A DNA stretch of 64,000 bases, from the NCBI GenBank assembly GCA_036262035.1, contig DATAJS010000010.1, forward strand, positions 788,915-852,914, read 5' to 3'. The notes beneath the pieces are model-generated. The model was not told where the DNA came from. It saw nothing but the letters and a program-made list of their open reading frames with translations, and ran no database searches. Of the stretch, positions 7,486-15,320 are shown piece by piece. The translations under genes were made by a program, and so were the position numbers. This DNA comes from Burkholderiales bacterium. Its GTDB lineage: Bacteria; Pseudomonadota; Gammaproteobacteria; Burkholderiales; SG8-41. Every line of letters begins with the position of its first letter. The first letter of the stretch is position 1.

Positions 7486-8033
7486 GCGTCAAAGCGCGCG
7501 GCGATCACGTCGCGACCTTCCGCTGGATCGAGGTCCGGTTCATGGAGATGCTGGCGGGCTGGGTCCCGACGACTCCGGAGACCGAGGTGAAGCTGGTGTT
7601 CGGCACCCATATCTGGGATACCGCCCAGCACGCCGACAGTCTCGGCAAGCGGACGCACGAGCTGCGCCTGCCGCTCCAGCACAGCCTGTCGCCGACCGAA
7701 GGCTACGTGCGGTTGCTCGCCGATCTCGCCGCCACCACCGATACGACCAAGCGCATCGCGGGCTTCTACGATTGCGCGCTTCCCGGTCTCGAGCGGCGGC
7801 TGCGCGATTACATGACCCGTGTCGACCCGCTGCTCGACGCGCCGACGCTGCGCATCGTCGAGCGCATCCTCGCCGACATCGAGCGCATGGCCGGCGAGAG
7901 CCGGACGCTGCGCGACGAGCTGCCGGCGGTGCGCCTTGCCGACCGCGCGTGGCTCGACGAGCTGCGCCTGCGCGAGCTCGCGCTCGGCGATATCGTCGCG
8001 CCGCCGGCGCGGCAAGAAGCGACGGCCGCCTGA
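7476..8033 (+). CDS. Short ferritin-like helical protein
   Basis: A 185-residue, mostly helical protein. FRWIEVRFMEMLAGWVP (about 15-31) and HIWDTAQHADSLGKRTHELRLP (about 45-66) resemble the first two helices of ferritin-like proteins, with candidate ligands E19, E24, D48 and H52. A later helix has ERILADIERM. The second-helix motif is D-x-x-x-H rather than the E-x-x-H of its three larger neighbours, so metal binding is uncertain. It may be a partner subunit or scaffold for the diiron proteins. The start codon overlaps the kinase stop by 10 bases, and the next gene starts 9 bases after its stop. No specific function can be assigned. Confidence 0.68.
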   Translation: MQLSVKARGDHVATFRWIEVRFMEMLAGWVPTTPETEVKLVFGTHIWDTAQHADSLGKRTHELRLPLQHSLSPTEGYVRLLADLAATTDTTKRIAGFYDCALPGLERRLRDYMTRVDPLLDAPTLRIVERILADIERMAGESRTLRDELPAVRLADRAWLDELRLRELALGDIVAPPARQEATAA

Positions 8034-8041
8034 GGGATCGC

Positions 8042-8755
8042 GTGGACACGAGCGCCATCGGTTTCATCGAAGTGCGCGGCGGCGTCAGGCTCCGCGCGAG
8101 CCCGGCGCGCGAGCCGTGTTTCCGCGTGGTCATCGATCAGGCCGACATGGCGAAGTTTCCGGAAGGATCCGCCGGCCATCGCCGCGAGATGCTGCACGGG
8201 GACGTGAACGAGGAGATCCAGAGCCTCGAGATCGCCGCGCAGTCGCTCGTCGATTTTCCCGACGCGTCGTGGGAGATCCGGCTCGAGCTCGCGCGCCAGT
8301 GCTGGGACGAGACGCGCCACGCGCGTCTTTTCCTGCGGCGCCTGGCCGAGCTCGGCGGCTACAAGGGCGAGTTCCCCATCATCAATCAGGAATGGGGTGT
8401 CGTGTGCATGTTCGACAGCCTCGCCGGCAGGCTCGCGGTCCAGAACCATCTCTTCGAGGGCGGCTCGCTCGACGTGTTCAGGGAATCGGTGATCGTGTGG
8501 GCGGAGTGGGGCGATCCTGATACCGCCGCGATCATGGACGCGGTCGTCGCCGACGAGATCCAGCACGTGCGCTTCGCGAACGAATGGCTGGAGAACCTCA
8601 AGACGCGCGATCCGCGCGCGCTGCTGAAGGCGATCGCCGCGATGAGCGCGGTGAAGGCGTGGACCGTGGCGCTCACGCCGCCCGGCATGAAGATGGAGCA
8701 CGAGATTCCGGTCAACACCGATGACCGCCGCCATGCCGGATTCGCCCTCGACTGA
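8042..8755 (+). CDS. Ferritin-like diiron protein, DUF455-like (paralogue 2 of 3)
   Basis: A 237-residue paralogue of the protein at 5631-6443. It has the same ligands: E63, E90/H93 (WDETRH), E139 (LFEGG) and E172/H175 (DEIQHV). The N-terminal GGVRLRASPAREPCF matches paralogue 1 closely. The start is a GTG with TGAGGGATC directly upstream; the frame is open far further 5', but that part overlaps other genes. It ends soon after the last helix and lacks the extended tail of paralogue 1. Probable O2-dependent oxidase or hydroxylase of the pathway; homo- or hetero-oligomers among the paralogues are plausible. Its 3' end overlaps the next gene by 35 bases. Confidence 0.82.
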   Translation: MDTSAIGFIEVRGGVRLRASPAREPCFRVVIDQADMAKFPEGSAGHRREMLHGDVNEEIQSLEIAAQSLVDFPDASWEIRLELARQCWDETRHARLFLRRLAELGGYKGEFPIINQEWGVVCMFDSLAGRLAVQNHLFEGGSLDVFRESVIVWAEWGDPDTAAIMDAVVADEIQHVRFANEWLENLKTRDPRALLKAIAAMSAVKAWTVALTPPGMKMEHEIPVNTDDRRHAGFALD

Positions 8756-9542
8756 CGCCGCGCCAGCCGGCGCGCACGACACCGGGTCCGTGCTCGACCC
8801 GCAATTGTTCGCGGAAGGCCCCGCGCGCGACGCGCGCTACGTCGTGAAGGAGCGCTGGCGCGACTGCGTCAACCTGCCCGCGGACGATCCTCTGCACCAG
8901 GTCGAGTTCACGCATCGCCAGATGAACGAGGAAGTGAACGGTCTCGAATGCTCCGCCCGCTGCATCAGCGATTTTCCCGATACGCCGTGGGAGCTGCGCA
9001 TGTGGCTGGCGCGGCAGTGCGCCGACGAAGCGCGCCATACGCGCATGTTCCGCCGCCTGCTCGAGCACCTGGGCGGCCGCGTCGGTCAGTTCCCGGTGCT
9101 CAACTTCCAGTACCGCATCATCAACAAGGCCGACACGCTGCTCGGCCGGCTCACCATACAGAACCGCACGTTCGAGGCCGGCGGCCTCGACGCGGTTGCA
9201 TGGGTCGCGCAGCAGGCGCAGGCGGCGGGCGACACCGAGCTCGCCGATTTCTTCGATTCGCAGCTCGCCGACGAGATCATCCACGTGCGCTTCGCGAACG
9301 AGTGGCTGCGCCGCATGATCAAGGACAATCCGCGCGAGCTGCTGCGCATGGGGGCGACCATGAAGATCGCCGCGCAGGCGTTCGGGCAGGTCATGGGCAG
9401 GGAAGCGACCGAGGGCATTTCCTATCCCACCGATCGCAGCGGCCGCCTCGAAGCGGGCTTCACCGACGACGAGGTCGCGCTCGCCGTCGAGCTCGCCCAG
9501 CGCGCGGCGCACAAGGAGCGGCGCGGCAATGGCGAGTCGTGA
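8721..9542 (+). CDS. Ferritin-like diiron protein, DUF455-like (paralogue 3 of 3)
   Basis: A 273-residue third member and the most diverged at the N-terminus. The ligand set is intact: E76 (EEVNGLE), E103/H106 (ADEARH), E152 (FEAGG) and E185/H188 (DEIIHV). IQNRTFEAGGLD and HVRFANEWLRRM match the other copies. The start codon lies 35 bases inside the previous gene (an alternative ATG is at 8733), indicating translational coupling. Three intact copies argue for separate oxidation steps or a hetero-oligomer rather than redundancy. The first 45 residues are unlike the other two and could mediate partner recognition. Confidence 0.82.
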   Translation: MTAAMPDSPSTDAAPAGAHDTGSVLDPQLFAEGPARDARYVVKERWRDCVNLPADDPLHQVEFTHRQMNEEVNGLECSARCISDFPDTPWELRMWLARQCADEARHTRMFRRLLEHLGGRVGQFPVLNFQYRIINKADTLLGRLTIQNRTFEAGGLDAVAWVAQQAQAAGDTELADFFDSQLADEIIHVRFANEWLRRMIKDNPRELLRMGATMKIAAQAFGQVMGREATEGISYPTDRSGRLEAGFTDDEVALAVELAQRAAHKERRGNGES

Positions 9543-10119
9543 CCTCGCCCACGCGGTAGGCGCGCTGCTGCGCGCCGACGCTGCGCGCATACACGCGGTC
9601 GCCTCCCGGTTCGAGCCCGCGGAGCGTTTTCTCGAATCCACCGTCACCGGCGCCAGCATGGGAGCCACGCTGCCCCCGGGGTCCCGCATCCGCATCGAGC
9701 CGAAACGCCACGGCGTCTACGAACCAGGCGAAATAATCGCCTACCTCCTGCGGGGCGAGGTCATCGTCCATCGCGTCATACACCGCGGGCGCTTCGGCGC
9801 CGCGGCCGGCTATCTGCTCGCGCGAGGCGATGCGACGGTGGTCGCGGACCCGCCGGTCGTGCTGGCGAACGTGCTGGGTCCGGTGCGGGCGGTGCTGCGC
9901 GACGGCGCGTGGGTGGCGCCCGCGGCCGCGCGGCGCCGCTCGCTGCATGCGAGGCTCGTGTCCGCGCTCGTGCTCGCGGTGGCGCGCGTCGGGTTGGCTC
10001 TCAGCCCGCGCTGGACCGAACTCCTGCTGACGCTGTTGTATCGAGCGCAGCGCGCTGCGCACGCCGTCCTGGTGCGGCGCGTGCGGTTGCGCCAGGTCGC
10101 GCCGCCGCCCACCTCCTGA
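9529..10119 (+). CDS. S24/S26-type peptidase (Ser-His-Asp signal-peptidase-like)
   Basis: A 196-residue protein. TVTGASMGATLPPGSRIRI (about 38-56) carries a candidate catalytic Ser43. YEPGEIIAYLLRGEVIVHRVI (about 64-84) supplies His81, and LARGDATVVADPPVV supplies D101 or D107. This is the Ser/His/Asp arrangement of Sec11-like signal peptidases rather than the Ser/Lys dyad of bacterial LepB. A hydrophobic stretch near 139-160 could anchor it to the membrane. No C39 or transglutaminase-like peptidase is seen in the cluster, so this is the best candidate for removing the leader. It overlaps the previous gene by 14 bases, after AAGGAG. Confidence 0.72.
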   Translation: MASRDLAHAVGALLRADAARIHAVASRFEPAERFLESTVTGASMGATLPPGSRIRIEPKRHGVYEPGEIIAYLLRGEVIVHRVIHRGRFGAAAGYLLARGDATVVADPPVVLANVLGPVRAVLRDGAWVAPAAARRRSLHARLVSALVLAVARVGLALSPRWTELLLTLLYRAQRAAHAVLVRRVRLRQVAPPPTS

Positions 10120-10132
10120 CTGCGGCAACGGC

Positions 10133-11785
10133 ATGCGCGGCGGCTTCGTAGCGTGTCTGGGGGCCGAATCCGGCGTGCTGGAGCGCGTCGCCGAGCACGT
10201 GCGCTGGCACCGCGGAAGCGCGGTCCGATATCAGTCGCGGGGACTCGAGATCGCCGCATTTGTCGCGCCTGACGACGGACCGGCGGTCGAGTCGGACAGC
10301 GCTTCGATCAGGCTCGTGCACGGCGGCCTGCCTGTACCGCTGCGCGAGCTGTGCGACGCCGACGGGCGTTACGCCGCGATCGAGTGGGACGGCCACACGC
10401 TGCGCGCGATGCGCGATCCCCTGGGCCTCGCGCCCTTGTTCTATCGCATCGTCGAGGGCGCCGTGTGGCTCGCAACCGAAATCGCGCCGCTCGTCGCGCT
10501 GGCCCGGCCGCAACCGGACCTCGAGGCGCTGAGCGCCCGGGCGGGCTTCATTCCGATCGACGCCGGCACCGGCTGGGCCGGGATTCACCGCGTCGTGCCC
10601 GGATCGACGCTCGAGATCACGTTTCCCGGCCTCGTGATGCGCACCAGCCGGTTCTGGTCGCCGCAACGTCTCGTCGGCACGTATCGCGGGAACCGGCACG
10701 AAGCGCTCGGCGAGCTTCGCTTGCGATTCGCCGATGCGGTCAAACGCTGCTGCGCGCCGGACGGCGCGCTGCTCTTCAGCGGAGGCGTGGACTCTGCGGC
10801 GATCGCGGTGACCGCGCGCGCGATTGCCGGGCGGGCGCCCCATCTCGTGCACGTGCATTTCGACGGTCTCGCGCAAAGCCACGAACAGCATTACGCGGCC
10901 GCGGTCGGAAACAGCATCGGAGCGCCGATCGACATGGCGCGCGGCGAGACGGCGCCGTGGGACGTCGACGCCGAGCTCGGGTTCTACGGCATCCCGTACA
11001 ACCGGCTTCCGTACGGCCTGTTCGAGCCGGCGCTGGATCGTGTCTCCGAGCGCGGGATCACCGCGGCCGTGGACGGCCACGATGGCGACGGCGTGCTCGG
11101 CCCGCGAGGCGGGGAGTGGGGCGACATGGTGCTGCACGGCGAAGTCCGCCGGTTGGCCGCTTACTGTCGTCGCGTCGGTGCGCGGCGCGCGCTCCGGGCG
11201 CTCGCGGGCGAGCTCGTCCCGCCCGCGTGTCGGCCGCGCCGTTACCGGCGGCAGACCTACATGCAATCGGTGGCGCGGTACTTCTGCGGAGAGCTCCAGG
11301 CGCGGATCGTGAGCGAGGATATGGAGCGCTGGCGATGGCCCGCCCATCGCTGGAAAGTGCGGCAGCTCCGGCCGCTGCTGCCGCGCGCGCTGATCGGCTT
11401 CGAGCAGAAGGAGATCGAGGCGGCGAGCCGCGGCATCGACCTGCGCCACCCGTTCGCCGACCGCCGGCTCGTGGAGTTTCTGATCTCGCTGCCGTGCGCG
11501 ATCAAGAGCGACCCGTATCACATCAAGCACCTGCTCGTGGACGCGCTCGGCGACGCTTTGCCGCAGGCGCTGCGCGATCGTCCGAAGAGCGACTACATGG
11601 GCATCGTCGCGCGTCGCGTCGATCGCGCGCGATGCGTCGAGACGATCCGCACCTCGAACGTGCGGCTGCCGCATGTCGATTACGCGCGGCTGCTCGCCGA
11701 CGGCGATGCGCAGCCCGACCGGATCCCGCTCATCCTGCTCGTCAACCTGACGCGCGTCCACGCATTCGCGCGCGTGGCGTCATGA
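10133..11785 (+). CDS. Asparagine synthetase-like amide ligase (lasso-cyclase-like)
   Basis: A 550-residue AsnB-like protein. The N-terminal glutamine-amidotransferase-like half begins MRGGF, so the catalytic Cys2 of true asparagine synthetases is absent and ammonia release from glutamine is not expected. The C-terminal half has the ATP-pyrophosphatase motif SGGVDS (216-221) and later DLRHPFADRRLVEF. This combination is typical of lasso cyclases and related ligases, which adenylate a carboxylate and form an amide. Because the predicted tail contains no Asp or Glu, the activated group may be Glu134, the C-terminal carboxylate or a separate small acid. Its stop overlaps the next start (ATGA). 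Confidence 0.82.
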   Translation: MRGGFVACLGAESGVLERVAEHVRWHRGSAVRYQSRGLEIAAFVAPDDGPAVESDSASIRLVHGGLPVPLRELCDADGRYAAIEWDGHTLRAMRDPLGLAPLFYRIVEGAVWLATEIAPLVALARPQPDLEALSARAGFIPIDAGTGWAGIHRVVPGSTLEITFPGLVMRTSRFWSPQRLVGTYRGNRHEALGELRLRFADAVKRCCAPDGALLFSGGVDSAAIAVTARAIAGRAPHLVHVHFDGLAQSHEQHYAAAVGNSIGAPIDMARGETAPWDVDAELGFYGIPYNRLPYGLFEPALDRVSERGITAAVDGHDGDGVLGPRGGEWGDMVLHGEVRRLAAYCRRVGARRALRALAGELVPPACRPRRYRRQTYMQSVARYFCGELQARIVSEDMERWRWPAHRWKVRQLRPLLPRALIGFEQKEIEAASRGIDLRHPFADRRLVEFLISLPCAIKSDPYHIKHLLVDALGDALPQALRDRPKSDYMGIVARRVDRARCVETIRTSNVRLPHVDYARLLADGDAQPDRIPLILLVNLTRVHAFARVAS

Positions 11786-12447
11786 ACGCATGCTTCGAGG
11801 CGGACGGCTACGCCGGTCCGTTCGTCCTCGGCACGCCGGCGCAGATGAACTTCGTGGCGCTGCAGCTCACGCGCACGGTGTTCGGCGTGAGCGGACCCGA
11901 TCCGGCCGATCCGTACGTCAATCGTCACCTCGATTCGCCGCTGGTCGCCCAGCTCTGCACGCATCCGGCGATTCTCGGGCAGGTCGCGCCGATACTCGGG
12001 GCCGACCTCGTCGTCTGGAGATCGCTCTTCTTCTCCAAAGGCGCCGCCGCCAGGGACGTGCTGTGGCATCAGGACAGCCACTTCTGGCGGCTGGATCCGC
12101 CGCTGACCCTGACCGCGTGGGTCGCCATCGATCGCGCACACGACTGCTGTCTCGAAGTCATCCCCGGCTCGCACCGTTCGGACCTGGAGCACGTTCCCGC
12201 GCCGTCCGGCTCGCAGTTCCCGCGCCTCGCCCGAGTGAGCGCATCCGAGCTCGCGCGGGCGCGCGAGCTCCCGGTGGACGAGGGCATGTTCGTCCTGTTC
12301 GACCAGCGACTGGCGCATCGGTCGAAGTCCGGTGGGCGAAGCCGGCGCCTCGCGCTGTCGATACGAATCGCGCCGGCGCACGTGAGGATCGATCCGGCGC
12401 TGCTGCCCGCGGACGGCCGCGTCCTGGCCATCCGACGGGGAAGTTGA
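11782..12447 (+). CDS. Phytanoyl-CoA dioxygenase (PhyH)-family Fe(II)/2-oxoglutarate enzyme
   Basis: A 221-residue protein. LWHQDSHFWRL gives the iron ligands H96 and D98, CLEVIPGSHRSD is the hallmark PhyH segment, and FDQRLAHRS gives the distal H179. A downstream Arg in RRLALSIRI would bind 2-oxoglutarate. It is somewhat shorter than typical PhyH proteins (about 250-300 residues). PhyH enzymes hydroxylate small molecules or amino-acid side chains. The four-base overlap with the amide ligase suggests it acts on the same product or on the ligase's small-molecule substrate. A longer reading of the frame exists upstream but lies inside the ligase gene. Confidence 0.82.
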   Translation: MNACFEADGYAGPFVLGTPAQMNFVALQLTRTVFGVSGPDPADPYVNRHLDSPLVAQLCTHPAILGQVAPILGADLVVWRSLFFSKGAAARDVLWHQDSHFWRLDPPLTLTAWVAIDRAHDCCLEVIPGSHRSDLEHVPAPSGSQFPRLARVSASELARARELPVDEGMFVLFDQRLAHRSKSGGRSRRLALSIRIAPAHVRIDPALLPADGRVLAIRRGS

Positions 12448-12454
12448 GGACATC

Positions 12455-13399
12455 TTGGGACTGGACGCGATCGGTACGCAGTTCGTCTTGTACGCGCGCA
12501 GCCTCGGCGTCGACTTCACCGGGACCGCGACGATCGGCCGGCAACGTTTTTATGTGACCTCACGAGAGCTCGGAGCCAGCCTGACGAAATTCGGGTTCGA
12601 GTGTTCCGATTCGTCGGCCGACGCCATTCTCAAACGCGACGAGGGCTACGCGGACGGGTTGTTTCGAATGCTGGGTGCAGAAGAAATACATTCCTTCGAT
12701 CACTCCGGCTACGAAGGGGCGACGCACATTCACGATCTCAACGAGCCGCTACCGCAGCATTTGAAGCGACAGTATTCGGTGGTCGTGGACGGCGGATCCC
12801 TGGAGCACGTGTTCGACTTTCCCACGGCGATCAGGAATTGCATGGAGATGATCCGGGTCGGCGGACATTATCTGGGCATCGCGCCCGCGAACAACTTCAT
12901 GGGCCACGGGTTCTATCAGTTCTCGCCGGAGCTGCTTTGCAGCGTATTCGCGGGCAGCAATGGTTTCGAGCTGACTCATCTGGTCGCCGCCGAAGTCAGA
13001 GCGAGGCCTCGATGGTACCTGGTGAACAACCCCCTGCTGTCGGGCGGCCGCGTTACGTTGACCAACAGCACGCCTGTTTACCTTCTTACGATCGCCCGGA
13101 GAATCGCGGATGTCGAGCCCCTGTCGCATCCGCCGCAGCAGAGCGACTTTGCCGCCGCGTGGCGCCGTCACGCGACGCAGACCGATGAGCGGGATACGAG
13201 GACCGGGGCTTCCGGCAACACGGGCGCGTTCATGTCGATGGCGCGGCGTCATACTCCAAGCGTAATGAAAAGACTTGTACGGTCGATCGTCGAACGCGTC
13301 CGACAGGCACGGGTTCGTCTGCGTGCTCGCCGGTACTCCGGGTTCGATCCTGAATTCTTCCAGCCATTCGACCCGGTGGCTTCCGCCAGAAAGCGCTGA
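12455..13399 (+). CDS. Class I SAM-dependent methyltransferase-like protein
   Basis: A 314-residue protein resembling divergent SAM methyltransferases. YSVVVDGGSLEHVFDFPTAIRNCMEMIRVGG (about 108-138) looks like the acidic motif, catalytic loop and post-motif helix of the Rossmann fold; FYQFSPELL follows. The usual glycine-rich SAM motif I is not clear. The start is TTG with GAGGA five bases upstream, seven bases after the dioxygenase stop, so it likely continues the operon. The C-terminus is basic and contains many Arg residues. It could methylate the peptide or, with the next two genes, a glycan. Confidence 0.6.
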   Translation: MGLDAIGTQFVLYARSLGVDFTGTATIGRQRFYVTSRELGASLTKFGFECSDSSADAILKRDEGYADGLFRMLGAEEIHSFDHSGYEGATHIHDLNEPLPQHLKRQYSVVVDGGSLEHVFDFPTAIRNCMEMIRVGGHYLGIAPANNFMGHGFYQFSPELLCSVFAGSNGFELTHLVAAEVRARPRWYLVNNPLLSGGRVTLTNSTPVYLLTIARRIADVEPLSHPPQQSDFAAAWRRHATQTDERDTRTGASGNTGAFMSMARRHTPSVMKRLVRSIVERVRQARVRLRARRYSGFDPEFFQPFDPVASARKR

Positions 13400-13400
13400 C

Positions 13401-14108
13401 GTGGTTCCGGTCAAACTACTCGCCGCGAAAGTCGCCACCAAGCTACGCGAGGCGATCGAGGAGCAGTCGGCGCACGACATCTACCGGAAGTATCGCGATC
13501 TGACGATGCTCTCCGAAGCGGTCTTCGTCAGCAATCTCATGCTGTGCAGGCGCAAAGCGCCCGCGGCCGGATGCATCGTCGAATGCGGCGTGTGGCGAGG
13601 CGGCATGAGCGCGGGCATGTCCGACGTCCTGCCCGGCCGCGTGCATTACCTGTTCGACAGCTTCGAAGGCCTGCCGCCGGCGCAGGAGATCGACGGGGAG
13701 GTCGCGCTGGCCTGGCAGCGCGACGCTGCGGGACCGGCGTACTTCGACAATTGCCGCGCCGAGCGCGTCCACGCCGAGAGCGCGATGCGCATGTCGGCGG
13801 CCGGAGCCGCTCGCATCGTCGGCGGCTGGTTCAGCGATACCGTCCCGGGTTTCGTGCCCTCGGAGCCGATCGCGGTGCTGCGCCTCGACGCCGACTGGTA
13901 CGACTCCACCCTGCAGTGCCTGACCGGGCTGTATCCCCACGTCCAGCCGGGCGGACTTGTGATCGTCGACGATTACTACGTCTGGGACGGCTGCTCGCGG
14001 GCGATCCACGATTTCCTCTCGCTGCACAAGCGCGTCGAGCGGATAGAGCAAAGCCGGGGCGTGTGCTACTTCGTCAAGCGTTCTTCCTCGAGCCCAGCGC
14101 CTCCTTGA
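13401..14108 (+). CDS. TylF/MycF-type O-methyltransferase
   Basis: A 235-residue protein with the macrocin-O-methyltransferase signature. CIVECGVWRGGMSAGM is the SAM-binding loop, YLFDSFEGLP the second acidic strand, VLRLDADWYDST the metal-binding Asp segment, and GGLVIVDDYY the second metal site. Known family members methylate sugar hydroxyls with Mg2+. Here it lies between a methyltransferase-like gene and a glycosyltransferase, so sugar decoration of the peptide or of a surface glycan is plausible. The start is a GTG directly after the previous stop. Its 3' end overlaps the convergent glycosyltransferase by 35 bases. Confidence 0.85.
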   Translation: MVPVKLLAAKVATKLREAIEEQSAHDIYRKYRDLTMLSEAVFVSNLMLCRRKAPAAGCIVECGVWRGGMSAGMSDVLPGRVHYLFDSFEGLPPAQEIDGEVALAWQRDAAGPAYFDNCRAERVHAESAMRMSAAGAARIVGGWFSDTVPGFVPSEPIAVLRLDADWYDSTLQCLTGLYPHVQPGGLVIVDDYYVWDGCSRAIHDFLSLHKRVERIEQSRGVCYFVKRSSSSPAPP

Positions 14109-15228
14109 TGAGGCGATATCTTCGCGCGGCGACTTTGTCCCACGTGTAATCGGCCGCCCTGGCGCGCGCCGCGTCGCCCATATCGCGCCGCAAGTCCGCA
14201 TCGCCCGCGAGCTTGCGCAGCGCCTCGACCCACGCATCCTCGTCGTGAGGGTCGACGACCAGGCCCTCCTTGCCGTCCCGGATGACGCTGCCGGCGCCGA
14301 TCGGCGAGATCAATGCCGGCAGCCCATGGCCCATCGCTTCGTAGCTCACGAGCGGGCTGCCTTCCTCCAGCGTCGGAAAAGCGAACACGTCCGCCGCACG
14401 GTAGACCGAGCCCGTGTCGCGCGTGTAGGAGAGATGGATGACGTCGTCGCGCGCGAGATGATGCGCGCAATGCTTCTCGACCGTGGGCTCCATGCGCCCG
14501 AGCAACACGAGCCGGCCGCGGATGCGCGCGCGGCTCCATGCGTCGAGCAGCAGATGAGCGCCCTTGCGCACGCCGATGCCGCCGACGAACAGCACGGTCA
14601 CGCCGTCGATCTGGGGCAGCGCGCGTGTCGTCGCGCGATACCGCGCGGGATCCCAGCCGTAGCTGCAGCTCAATATCCGGCGCGCCGGAACGTCGCAGTC
14701 GAGCAGCGACTCGGTCACTGCCGGGCTGGGGCTGAAGATGAAATCCGCGGCCTCGGCCTGCGCCTGCTGCGCCGCGAGCACGCCGTCGGTGTAAGTGTGC
14801 TCGAGAGGCCATCCCCTGCGGGCGTACGCGTCTTCGATGAGGCGTTTCGCGGTGTGGTCCATGGTGTTGATGCGCTCGAGGAAAACGACGCAACCCCGTT
14901 GGCGCAGCGCGCGCATCAATGCGGTGCTGCAGCCGCGATAGACGTGAGCCGCGTCGCCTTCGCGAAACGCCCTGACATACGAGGACTCGAGGATCGATCT
15001 GGGCCAGTCGCCGCCCGGGTGCAACGCCTTGTTCAGCCGGAACAGGCATGAATGGGCGATGCCGGGTATCGGCGTGCGCACGAAATCCGCACGTGCCGCG
15101 GGACCGCGGCGCATCACCCAGAGCTCGGCGCGAAGGTCGGTCAGGGCGAGATGCCGCGTCAACGAGAACGGAGGATGGCTCGTATGCTCGTCGTTGCAAG
15201 CGAAGGGAAACAGCGTGCGGTACGTCAT
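14074..15228 (-). CDS. Glycosyltransferase family 4 protein
   Basis: A 384-residue GT-B fold protein. VLFVGGIGVRKGAHLLLDAW (about 224-243) is the glycosyltransferase group 1 opening, and VFAFPTLEEGSPLVSYEAMGHGLPAL (about 301-326) contains the E-x7-E motif that binds the nucleotide-sugar donor. It is a retaining transferase whose donor and acceptor cannot be told from sequence. It is transcribed towards the RiPP-like cluster and separated from the MaoC gene by a 92-base divergent region, so its link to the peptide is uncertain. Confidence 0.88.
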   Translation of the reverse strand: MTYRTLFPFACNDEHTSHPPFSLTRHLALTDLRAELWVMRRGPAARADFVRTPIPGIAHSCLFRLNKALHPGGDWPRSILESSYVRAFREGDAAHVYRGCSTALMRALRQRGCVVFLERINTMDHTAKRLIEDAYARRGWPLEHTYTDGVLAAQQAQAEAADFIFSPSPAVTESLLDCDVPARRILSCSYGWDPARYRATTRALPQIDGVTVLFVGGIGVRKGAHLLLDAWSRARIRGRLVLLGRMEPTVEKHCAHHLARDDVIHLSYTRDTGSVYRAADVFAFPTLEEGSPLVSYEAMGHGLPALISPIGAGSVIRDGKEGLVVDPHDEDAWVEALRKLAGDADLRRDMGDAARARAADYTWDKVAARRYRLIKEALGSRKNA

Positions 15229-15235
15229 GTCCCTT

Positions 15236-15263
15236 TTGTCGTCACGCGGCTGTTGTAAATTAT
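15236..15263 (+). promoter_or_regulatory. Candidate sigma-70 promoter for the MaoC gene
   Basis: TTGTCG (15236-15241) and AATTAT (15258-15263) are separated by 16 bases, 58 bases before the next start codon. They lie in an AT-rich patch unusual for this DNA, between divergent genes. The match to consensus is partial. Confidence 0.3.
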
Positions 15264-15320
15264 GCGCTGGAAAGTCGTAAAAACCTGGAGCGCATTTTTT
15301 CGGGCGCGAGGAGCACAGTC

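Noticed and set aside
2042-12447. Canonical lasso-peptide cluster
   Set aside because: No B2 transglutaminase-like peptidase is present, the recognition domain is fused to the precursor, and the tail has no Asp/Glu at ring positions 7-9.
2042-12447. Lanthipeptide or thiopeptide cluster
   Set aside because: No LanB, LanC, LanM, YcaO or radical SAM protein is encoded, despite the Cys/Ser/Thr tail.
13330-13360. Possible tRNA T-arm (GGGTTCGATCC)
   Set aside because: No matching acceptor stem or anticodon arm was found and it lies inside coding sequence. No tRNA was found in the window.
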